Below are positions 44,168 through 49,771 of a stretch of 49,771 nucleotides of DNA, one piece after another (positions within the stretch are counted from its first letter, which is position 1; each line of letters opens with the position of its first letter). This DNA is from Polyangiaceae bacterium (GTDB lineage Bacteria > Myxococcota_A > Polyangia > Polyangiales > Polyangiaceae). A program made the position numbers and the translations under genes. The stretch spans positions 1 to 49,771 of the forward strand of contig JAJDAH010000145.1 of NCBI GenBank assembly GCA_029261965.1, written 5' to 3'. Under the pieces are notes generated by a model. The model worked only from the letters and a program-made list of their open reading frames with translations. It searched no databases and was not told the origin of the DNA.

Positions 44168-44910
44168 TCCGACGATTCAATCGCTTCGAGCTCAAGTACG
44201 TCATCCCGAGCCGACTCAGGGACGCGATGCTGCCGGAGATCCAGGCGCAGATGAACCCGGACCCGTCCGGCGAAGAGGGCGTCTACGACGTCACGAGCCT
44301 CTACTACGACACGGACGATTTCGCCTGCTACCGCGCCAAGCTCGACGGCATCAAGTTCCGCCGCAAGCTCCGCATCCGGCGCTACGGCCCCGCCGACGGC
44401 GACGCGAACCCAAAAGTCACCTTCGAAATCAAACAGCGCATCAATCGCACGACGCAAAAGCGCCGCGTGCCCATGCGCCTCGAAACCGCCTACGCCCTCG
44501 CGCGCGGCCAAAGCCCGGAGCTCGACGACGAGCGCGACCGAGCCGTAGTCCAAGAGATCGACTTCCTCATTCGCAGCCGCCGACAGCGCGCGACGTGCCT
44601 CGTGTCCTATCAGCGCCAAGCGTTCATCGGTGGGCAGTACGAAGTCGGGCTGCGCCTCACCTTCGACCAAGCGATCTGGTGCAACTCGAAGGCCAGCCTG
44701 CTCGACGAATCCGGACGGCGCTTCATGTTGCCCCCGGACTACGTGGTCATGGAAGTGAAAGCCAACAACGCCGTCGCGCTCTGGGTGAGTCGCATGCTGG
44801 CCCGGCACGGGGTGTGTCTGACCCGCTTCAGCAAGTACTGCACCGGCGTCGCGTGCCTCGAAAAGACGGGTGCGCTGCACTTCAGCACCCCTGGAGATAG
44901 TCATGGATGA
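44164..44910 (+). CDS. VTC-domain polyphosphate polymerase-like protein
   Basis: 248 residues, the usual size of bacterial VTC proteins. The tunnel fold is supported by FELKY near the N-terminus, SLYYDTDDF, RRKLRIRRYG with the phosphate-binding Arg pair, TFEIKQR, VMEVKAN and a final FSKYC. All the basic and acidic residues expected for the active tunnel are present. VTC domains make inorganic polyphosphate from ATP at the membrane; bacterial homologues are usually next to DUF4956 proteins, as here. It is cytoplasmic, probably docked to the DUF4956 membrane protein whose start codon it overlaps. Confidence 0.9.
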   Translation: MIRRFNRFELKYVIPSRLRDAMLPEIQAQMNPDPSGEEGVYDVTSLYYDTDDFACYRAKLDGIKFRRKLRIRRYGPADGDANPKVTFEIKQRINRTTQKRRVPMRLETAYALARGQSPELDDERDRAVVQEIDFLIRSRRQRATCLVSYQRQAFIGGQYEVGLRLTFDQAIWCNSKASLLDESGRRFMLPPDYVVMEVKANNAVALWVSRMLARHGVCLTRFSKYCTGVACLEKTGALHFSTPGDSHG

Positions 44911-45598
44911 AATGATCAAGGAGCTCGAGCGATTCAAGGACCACACCAGCGCGTTCGGCCTCGCCGACATCGCGTTGATTCTGGCCCTGAGCTTCGCGCT
45001 CTCTTGGATCGTCGGCTGGATCTACGGCCTCACCCACCGCGGAACCTCGTACTCGCAATCCTTCGCGCAGACCCTCGTGATCATGTGCATGGTCACAGCG
45101 CTCATCATGCTCATCATCGGCTCGAACATCGCCCGGGCCTTTTCGTTGGTCGGCGCGCTTTCGGTGATTCGCTTTCGGAACGCCGTCAAAGAGACTCGCG
45201 ACGTCGGCTTCATGTTCCTCGTGATGGCCATCGGAATGGCCTGCGGCACGCGTTTTTATCTGCTCGCCGTGCTGGCCACGGCGGCTTTGAGCGCAGTCCT
45301 GGTCTTCGTCTACAAGGCAGACTCGTTCAGCAAGCGCGTGAGCGAGCGACTACTCCGCGTGCGAATGCCGATCGACCGCGACTTCGAGGAGATTCTCGAA
45401 CCGGTGTTCCGCGATCGCCTCGACGACAGCCGCCTCGTTTCGATCGAGACCGTGTCCGGCGGCGTGCTGCAGGAAGTAGTTCACGTCGTCGTTCTCAAGC
45501 CCGGCGTCGCTCCGCACAGTCTGCTCAACGACATCCGAGCCGTGACGGACAACAACAAGGCAGCTTTGGTGATCGGACAACAAGAAGTCGACCTTTAG
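44903..45598 (+). CDS. DUF4956 membrane protein
   Basis: 231 residues from the ATG at 44903 with GGAG upstream; it overlaps the VTC gene by eight bases. Four membrane helices span about residues 18-140, with the family signature IGSNIARAFSLVGALSVIRFRN, V-K-E-T-R-D-V-G-F-M-F-L and AIGMACGTRFYLLAVL. A cytoplasmic C-terminal domain of about 80 residues follows. DUF4956 proteins are the standard partners of bacterial VTC proteins, and a channel or scaffold for polyphosphate export has been supposed for them; the function is not established. Confidence 0.9.
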   Translation: MDEMIKELERFKDHTSAFGLADIALILALSFALSWIVGWIYGLTHRGTSYSQSFAQTLVIMCMVTALIMLIIGSNIARAFSLVGALSVIRFRNAVKETRDVGFMFLVMAIGMACGTRFYLLAVLATAALSAVLVFVYKADSFSKRVSERLLRVRMPIDRDFEEILEPVFRDRLDDSRLVSIETVSGGVLQEVVHVVVLKPGVAPHSLLNDIRAVTDNNKAALVIGQQEVDL

Positions 45599-45607
45599 GA
45601 GATTGAC

Positions 45608-46297
45608 ATGACGAACGCACTCCATCGATTCGCACTGGTCTTGGCCACCGCCAGCGCTCTCGGCGCCTGCGGCGGCGCACCGGTCGACGCCGGCAACGGC
45701 AACGGCGGCACATCCAACGGCGAGATCGACCTCTTCCCGCTCACCGTCGGCAATAGCTGGACCTACAACATCACCGTCGACTCGAACCTCGCCGGCCAAA
45801 AGACACAAACGGTGCTCAGGACCGACATGCACCCCGACGCCGAGGGCGAGGTCTTCGTGCTCGAGTCGCTCAAACCCAGCGGCTCACGAACCGTGAGCTA
45901 CCAACAGAAGCGCGGCGGCGACACCGTCCGCTACGTCGAAGAAATCCACAAAGCCAGTGGCGGCCCCCCGTCGAGCGAGGTCTACACGCCGTACAAGCTA
46001 CGCGTGTGGAACGACGCCCTCGTCGTCGGTGAGCAACGAGTCGAGTCCTACAGCGAAAACAGCAAGGACCCCGACGGCATCATCACCGGCGAGTTCGCCA
46101 AGACCGAAGAGTGGGTCGTCGGCGCCATCGAAAGCGTCACGGTCCCAGCTGGCACCTTCGACGACGCCGTCAGGATTCACCGAACCACGGTGACCACCGC
46201 GACGGAAAAGACGTACTGGTTCGCCCCTGGTGTCGGCAAGATCCGAGAGGTCGGCAAGGGTCAAACCGAGGAGCTCGAATCGTTCACCGTGCAGTAG
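45608..46297 (+). CDS. Putative lipoprotein, last gene of the long operon
   Basis: 229 residues, ATG preceded by AGGAG. The signal peptide ends ALGACGGAP (Cys21) and is followed by a short Gly/Asn linker. The mature domain begins LFPLTVGNSWTYNI and has V-P-A-G-T-F-D-D-A-V-R-I-H, Y-W-F-A-P-G-V-G-K-I-R-E-V, the pattern of a widespread family of secreted beta-sandwich proteins (T-x-x-x-x-Y-W-F-A-P-G-V-G) of unknown function. The stop is followed directly by repeat DNA, which marks the end of the run. Confidence 0.82.
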   Translation: MTNALHRFALVLATASALGACGGAPVDAGNGNGGTSNGEIDLFPLTVGNSWTYNITVDSNLAGQKTQTVLRTDMHPDAEGEVFVLESLKPSGSRTVSYQQKRGGDTVRYVEEIHKASGGPPSSEVYTPYKLRVWNDALVVGEQRVESYSENSKDPDGIITGEFAKTEEWVVGAIESVTVPAGTFDDAVRIHRTTVTTATEKTYWFAPGVGKIREVGKGQTEELESFTVQ

Positions 46298-46319
46298 CGG
46301 AAGCAACGTGCCGTCGGAC

Positions 46320-46390
46320 CGGCGGGCGAGCGGCGGGCGGCGGGCGGCGAGCGGCGAGCGGCGAGCGGCGAGCGGCGAGCGGCGGGCGGA
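46320..46390. repeat. 7-bp minisatellite (GCGGCGA)
   Basis: About ten near-perfect tandem copies of GCGGCGA with GCGGGCG variants lie directly between the last operon gene and the first REP-like element. Confidence 0.85.
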
Positions 46391-46391
46391 A

Positions 46392-46489
46392 GCATGCTCC
46401 AGAAAATGTTGTCAATCACAACGTTCCGCGGGGCATGCGTACCCATCCGCCATGGAAAGTGAGCCTCACTAACATTTCGCGGGGCATGC
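46392..46489. repeat. REP-like elements, left cluster (one inverted pair plus one)
   Basis: Three copies of a 23-24 base element resembling TCACAACATTCCGCGG plus GGCATGC: an inverted copy at 46392-46415 (diverged), a forward copy abutting it at 46416-46438, and a forward copy at 46466-46489. The first two form an imperfect hairpin with the GCATGC ends at its base. They lie 3' of the transposase gene. This is the layout of BIMEs mobilised by RAYT enzymes. Confidence 0.65.
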
Positions 46490-46499
46490 TTCCGCCCGC

Positions 46500-46632
46500 C
46501 GTCCCCCAGCCGACCGCCGTCCCCCAGCCGACCGCGTCTCCCAGCCGACCGCGTCCCACAGCCGACCGCGCCCCACAGCCGACCGCGCCCCACAGCCGTA
46601 CCGCGTCCGTACCGCGTCCCCCGGCCGTACCG
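46500..46632. repeat. 17-18-bp tandem repeat (CCCCCAGCCGACCGCGT type)
   Basis: About seven copies of a 17-18 base unit (CGTCCCCCAGCCGACCGC and variants with CACAG or CCGTACC) run from the REP cluster to within a few bases of the transposase stop codon. No gene is supported in this stretch. Confidence 0.8.
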
Positions 46633-46640
46633 CCGCCGCC

Positions 46641-47435
46641 TCACCGACGAGGCGTAGCTCGCAACCGAGCGTCCCCCAGGCACAACGCGCCAACGGCGAG
46701 CAAGTCCGGATCCGCGTCGAGACGGTGACGCCACACCGTCTGCGTCGAGACTCCAAGCGCGCGAGCGACGACTCGAACGTCGTGCCAGCCCTGGTGCTCC
46801 GAGAGCTGCGCCACCAACTTGCGATGCACGGCGCGCGAAGACCACCGAGTCGCCGCCACAGCAGCTCTTAGAACTTCGAGCAACGGCACTGCGGATACTG
46901 TGCACTTGTCGGCGGGCGCCATCAGCTCGCGCGCTCGGATGCTGACCGTGGGGTCGCCGACGACATGGTCGTGAAACCACTTCCGAAATCGTCCACTTCC
47001 GCGGTTCCGGCCGAGCGCCGCCGCGAGCCGACGCGCATCCACCCAAGGGTCCAACTCGGCGCCGATCACCCCGCGGTGGGTCGTCCAGGGCCAACCCCGC
47101 GGGTCGTCGACGAGCCCGGCGCGACACGGATTGAGGTGAACGTAGCGAACTTGGCGAAGAAGGTGCTGGGCACCGGCGACTGGATGCGGTCGAGGAACCG
47201 GATCCCACGTTGGAACCGCCCGCCGCGATCGTGTGTGCCCACTGAGCAGCGCACCAAGCCGGGCGTTCGCGTTGCGCGCATCGGCCGCGCGCACCAACAG
47301 GTGCAGGTGGTTCGGCATCAGGCAAGCCGCTACCGCCCGCGGCCAGGCACGACGAAGCATCAACCACAATCGTTCGGCTGACTTCGGGTCGACGAGCGGG
47401 TCGCGGGGAGAACGAGCAACGATATGGACATGCAC
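46641..47435 (-). mobile_element. REP-associated tyrosine transposase (RAYT, Y1/HUH family)
   Basis: 264 residues from a GTG at 47435. The Y1 HUH domain begins HVHIVARSP, has the metal-binding HUH motif in CLMPNHLHLLVR (His43, His45) and the catalytic-type Tyr98 in RYVHLNPCRAGLV. A C-terminal helix-turn-helix (VARALGVSTQTVWRHR) follows, as in many RAYTs. These single-copy domesticated relatives of IS200/IS605 transposases cut and move short palindromic REP elements. REP-like inverted repeats occur on both sides here. All catalytic residues look intact. Confidence 0.9.
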
Positions 47436-47557
47436 CCCGACTCATCGGTCCTCGCGCGGTGAAGTTGCGTCTTTTTTCTCTCGCCACACACGCTCGGCAT
47501 TCTTGGGGGAAGGCTCAGAACGACCAGGTTCGGTGCCTCCCGGCCTACGGCAAGGGT

Positions 47558-47704
47558 TCAGCTCGGCGCCGGCGGGCTCGCACCGAAGAGCACGTCGATC
47601 GTCACGGCGGGACCGTACTGCGCGTTGGCGCACGTGTCCGGGCAGAGCCGGATACTCCCCATCTCGACCAGCCCCAGTTGCACGCCGCACCGAAGTATCC
47701 CCAC
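47558..47704 (-). pseudogene. C-terminal remnant of a vWA-type lipoprotein gene
   Basis: The minus-strand frame ending in TGA at 47558-47560 reads VQLGLVEMGSIRLCPDTCA, then NAQYGPAVTIDVLFGASP. The L-C-P-x-T-C ... V-x-V-L-F-G pattern closes many myxobacterial vWA-domain lipoproteins. Upstream the frame hits a TAG at 47705-47707 within the 55-base duplication, and no vWA domain is found further on. It is a gene tail cut off by rearrangement. Confidence 0.45.
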
Positions 47705-47777
47705 CTAAATGAGAGCGGTCACGAGCAACCAGCTGCACGCCGCACCGAAGTATCCCCACCTAAACGAGAGCGGTCAC
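47675..47777. repeat. 55-base-period direct duplication
   Basis: A 48-base unit occurs at 47675-47722 and 47730-47777 with two mismatches, both C/T transitions. The second copy ends where the right REP-like element begins (shared TCAC). Confidence 0.85.
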
Positions 47778-47820
47778 AACATTCCGAGGGGCATGCCTCC
47801 CCATCTCCTCCAAAATGTTC
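47774..47820. repeat. REP-like elements, right cluster
   Basis: A forward element (47774-47796) differs from the left forward copy at 46416-46438 at only two or so positions. It is followed by a diverged inverted partner ending AAAATGTT (about 47802-47820), matching the inverted left copy. The pair lies 5' of the transposase gene, so the gene is bracketed. Confidence 0.6.
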
Positions 47821-47836
47821 CGCTTTCTCTCATTTC

Positions 47837-47901
47837 GACCGGGATGCTCCCCGCGCGCGGGGTGGGTCGCCAGTGACCGGGATGCTCCACGCGCGCGGAG
47901 T
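47837..47901. repeat. Twin GC-hairpin repeats
   Basis: Two 27-base copies 38 bases apart (47837-47863 and 47875-47901) share GACCGGGATGCTCC followed by a CG-rich palindrome. The first holds the perfect palindrome CCCCGCGCGCGGGG; the second differs at two positions and still folds. Confidence 0.75.
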
Positions 47902-48161
47902 TCCTCGCCGAACGACGACGAGGGCAATGGCCGAGAGCGCCTCGTCTTCGCCGCGGGGCACCTCGTGCTGGCGGCGCTCGCCGTCGTCGGCGATGCGGAA
48001 GCGGCTAGTAGCGGAGGGGCTCAGCGGTGATGGCGTAGGCCCGACCCAGCCGCGTGGAGACGCTGGGAAGAACGTCGAGGAGCGGCTCCGGCGCTTGGAG
48101 CACGCGACAAAACCCTCCCGTCTGCGGCGTCAATCGCCGTGCGGGATGAACGACGAAACGG

Positions 48162-49175
48162 TCAGCTCGCTCGCGCGCGACGTCGAAGTCCGACGAGCGC
48201 TACAGCGAGGAGAGCAACCCAAGGCGCGTGACCGCCAGGTGCCGAGGGGACACGGCAGCCGCAGCCACCCGAGTCACCCGACTCGGACTCCGATCCCGAG
48301 CCAGCAGCGCCGCCCGCTCCGGAAGTGGAGCCACCAGTTCCCGAGGCTCCGCTGCCGCCAGTGCCCGCGCCGCCAGTGCCCGCGCCGCCAGTGCCCGCGC
48401 CGCCGGTGCCCGCGCCGCCGGTGCCCGCGCCGCCAGTGCCCGCGCCGCCGGTGCCCGCGGACCCGCCGGTGCCCGCGGTCCCGCCGGTGCCCGCCCCGGC
48501 GGTGCCGCCAGTGCCCACACCACCAGCTCCCGCAGTCCCCGCAGTCCCCGCAGTCCCCGCAGTCCCCGCAGCGCCGGCGGTTCCACCGGTTCCTACGCCG
48601 CCGGCTCCGGCGTTGCCCGCCGTGCCGGCCGTGCCCGCGCCTCCAGCGTTTCCAGCAGTTCCGCCCATTCCGGCCATCGAGGCGTCGGTTCCGGCATCCG
48701 CGGACATTCCGCCTTGGCCACCAGCGCCGGCGTCGGTCGTCCCGGCTTGCAACACCTGTCCGCGGATCTCTCCGCCGACGTGCGCGGTCGTATGGATGTT
48801 GATGTACCACAGCCCCGCCAGCAAATCGGCCTGCTCGGAATTGCTGATCGTGGTCGACCCCACAATCGGGCTCGTCGAGCCACCGCTGAAGGTGATGATG
48901 TTCACCACCGGGGCTGCCGTCTGAGTCGTCGACGCCGGACCGTGGAAGTGCGCCGCCGTCACGGGTCCCGTCAGGTCTTGGAATGTGATCGTCCAGCTCA
49001 AGAGCCCGGAGCCGTCATCGAGCGAGACCGTCGCGGTGCCCGTCCCGATTTCACTGACCGACGGAACTTCCTTCGAGGCGTCCAAGTCGACGTTGAAGTT
49101 GATGATGGCAGCCCGCGCCGGCGACGACGCGAACACCGAGAAAGCCAAAAACAAAGCAAAGACAAAAAGGCGCAT
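48162..49175 (-). CDS. CHRD-domain protein with Gly-rich repeats and MYXO-CTERM tail
   Basis: 337 residues from the ATG at 49175, with GGGAG eight bases upstream; a GTG at 49184 is possible. A signal peptide (to about residue 24, SSPARAA) precedes a CHRD domain (about 25-145: VPSVSEIGTGTATVSLDD, VTAAHFHGPAS, GLWYINIHT, VGGEIRGQV). Residues about 150-285 are AGTGG/GTAGTAG collagen-like repeats. The C-terminus is a MYXO-CTERM-like signal: GCGC, a hydrophobic helix (WVALLAVALVGL) and RRRAR. It should be exported, then anchored or processed by the MYXO-CTERM sorting system. CHRD domains are small beta-sandwich modules of unclear function. Confidence 0.9.
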   Translation of the reverse strand: MRLFVFALFLAFSVFASSPARAAIINFNVDLDASKEVPSVSEIGTGTATVSLDDGSGLLSWTITFQDLTGPVTAAHFHGPASTTQTAAPVVNIITFSGGSTSPIVGSTTISNSEQADLLAGLWYINIHTTAHVGGEIRGQVLQAGTTDAGAGGQGGMSADAGTDASMAGMGGTAGNAGGAGTAGTAGNAGAGGVGTGGTAGAAGTAGTAGTAGTAGAGGVGTGGTAGAGTGGTAGTGGSAGTGGAGTGGAGTGGAGTGGAGTGGAGTGGAGTGGSGASGTGGSTSGAGGAAGSGSESESGDSGGCGCRVPSAPGGHAPWVALLAVALVGLRRRARAS

Positions 49176-49265
49176 GAGTCCCACTCCCGGGTCGAGGTTT
49201 CTGACGACCCGGGGATGATAACGATCTGGGGGAAATCGTCTACGTGGACGGCTCGCCAGGATTCT

Positions 49266-49771
49266 TCACCGATCCGCGGCGGGCCCTCCGGAAATCAGCG
49301 CGCTCGCCGAGTCGATGTGGCCCAGATGAATCGGGCCATAGACGAACCCGATGTGGCCGAGCCAAAGCGCCCCGACCGCCACGCCGGCTCCTGCCAAAAA
49401 CCACCGTACTGACGCGGAGCGCCGACGGCGCCTTCTCCATTCGATGATGCCGAACGACACGAGCAGCATGCCGGCAGCGATCTTGGCGGCGAGAAACTTT
49501 CGTCGCGCCCCGTTGGACTCCGCACGGAGTGCGGCCGCCACCTCCGGACCCACCTCGCGCCAACTCGGCACGTCTTCCCCCGCTTCGCACCCTGCACCCC
49601 GAGTCGCACCGGCCATCGCGACGCACTCGAACAGATCGAAGTCGACGAGCACGCCGGCGTGATCGCTCAAACGCGACCGCCGACCCCTTGGCAGCAGCAC
49701 GACCTCCTCGAGCACGCGGCGCACACTCGTCGGTCGGAGCGAGACGCTCGACCCTGCGCGAAAGAGCACCG
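49266..49771 (-). CDS. Membrane protein of unknown function (partial)
   Basis: The frame is open to the right edge; the product ends at 49266. About 168 residues are visible. The first half is soluble and Arg-rich (VLVDFDLFECVAMAG, then DVPSWREVGPEVAAAL). Two membrane helices follow (FLAAKIAAGMLLVSFGIIEW and FLAGAGVAVGALWLGHIGFV) separated by an Arg-rich loop. No family recognised. The true start may lie outside the window. Confidence 0.6.
   Translation of the reverse strand, partial: VLFRAGSSVSLRPTSVRRVLEEVVLLPRGRRSRLSDHAGVLVDFDLFECVAMAGATRGAGCEAGEDVPSWREVGPEVAAALRAESNGARRKFLAAKIAAGMLLVSFGIIEWRRRRRRSASVRWFLAGAGVAVGALWLGHIGFVYGPIHLGHIDSASALISGGPAADR

Larger units (their letters stand above)
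47436..48161. other. Gene-free stretch with repeats and debris
   Basis: 726 bases with no intact gene. In order: a short unexplained segment, the tail of a decayed vWA-type gene (minus strand, inside which a 55-base duplication starts), a REP-like pair, twin GC hairpin repeats, and about 260 bases up to the CHRD gene in which nothing is recognised. Confidence 0.6.

Noticed and set aside
46300-47830. CRISPR array near the transposase
   Set aside because: Repeats are either short tandem minisatellites without unique spacers or REP-like elements at irregular distances, and no cas genes are present.
47459-48802. Plus-strand frame rich in CPRRRCPRR repeats
   Set aside because: It is the antisense reading of the Gly-rich region of the CHRD protein plus intergenic repeats; no start context or domain.
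48325-48924. Plus-strand Pro/Val/Ala-rich repeat protein
   Set aside because: Another antisense frame of the CHRD gene's Gly-rich repeat; the minus strand has the signal peptide, CHRD domain and MYXO-CTERM tail.

Overview
The window is GC-rich, densely coded DNA that looks like a Myxococcota (myxobacterial) chromosome. This is inferred from several features: many lipoproteins with Gly/Ser-rich stretches, a CHRD protein ending in a MYXO-CTERM-like tail (GCGC, one membrane helix, Arg-rich end), a TIGR02265/DUF2378-like protein, and stressosome-type partner-switching proteins. No rRNA, tRNA, CRISPR array or phage genes were seen.

Layout. 1-2357: the end of an unknown gene coupled to a leucine-rich-repeat lipoprotein, then a collapsed DUF2339 membrane gene on the minus strand. 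2648-18667: a surface-polysaccharide locus with a three-domain glycosyltransferase, a GT2 enzyme, two lipoproteins, an acyltransferase-3, a DUF6311 protein and a GT87-like enzyme (all +). These meet a minus-strand set: a sulfotransferase, a GT8-like/GT4 fusion, an acyltransferase remnant and a GNAT/FemAB-like protein. 18769-24184: a GntR-type regulator coupled to a secreted esterase, with a clear promoter and a 25-bp palindrome, then a Cys-rich lipoprotein, a GH92 alpha-mannosidase and a small lipoprotein. 24302-25490: an ArsR repressor with two SRPBCC proteins.

25506-46297 is the most unusual part. A minus-strand pair (a TIGR02265-like sensor and an RsbR-like STAS protein) diverges from a plus-strand run of 17 genes with tiny gaps or 4-base overlaps. 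In order the run encodes: a secreted unknown protein, a MauG-like dihaem lipoprotein, a haem-oxygenase-fold candidate metalloenzyme, two tandem flavoproteins resembling eukaryotic FOXRED2/ERFAD, RsbT, RsbX, RsbS and a divergent second RsbT. It continues with a lipoprotein carrying PEP-synthase-type swivel and ATP-grasp domains, two lipoproteins, an outer-membrane porin with a polylysine tract, a CotH-like/beta-helix protein, a membrane-anchored protein, a VTC polyphosphate polymerase, a DUF4956 membrane protein and a final lipoprotein. I infer a stress- or redox-sensed partner switch tied to envelope phosphorylation or polyphosphate functions. The CotH/VTC/DUF4956 association is known; the rest of this combination is not one I recognise.

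46298-49771: a REP-associated tyrosine transposase (RAYT) flanked on both sides by inverted REP-like elements. Minisatellites, duplications and the tail of a decayed vWA-type lipoprotein lie around it. The window ends with the CHRD/MYXO-CTERM protein and a membrane protein cut by the right edge.
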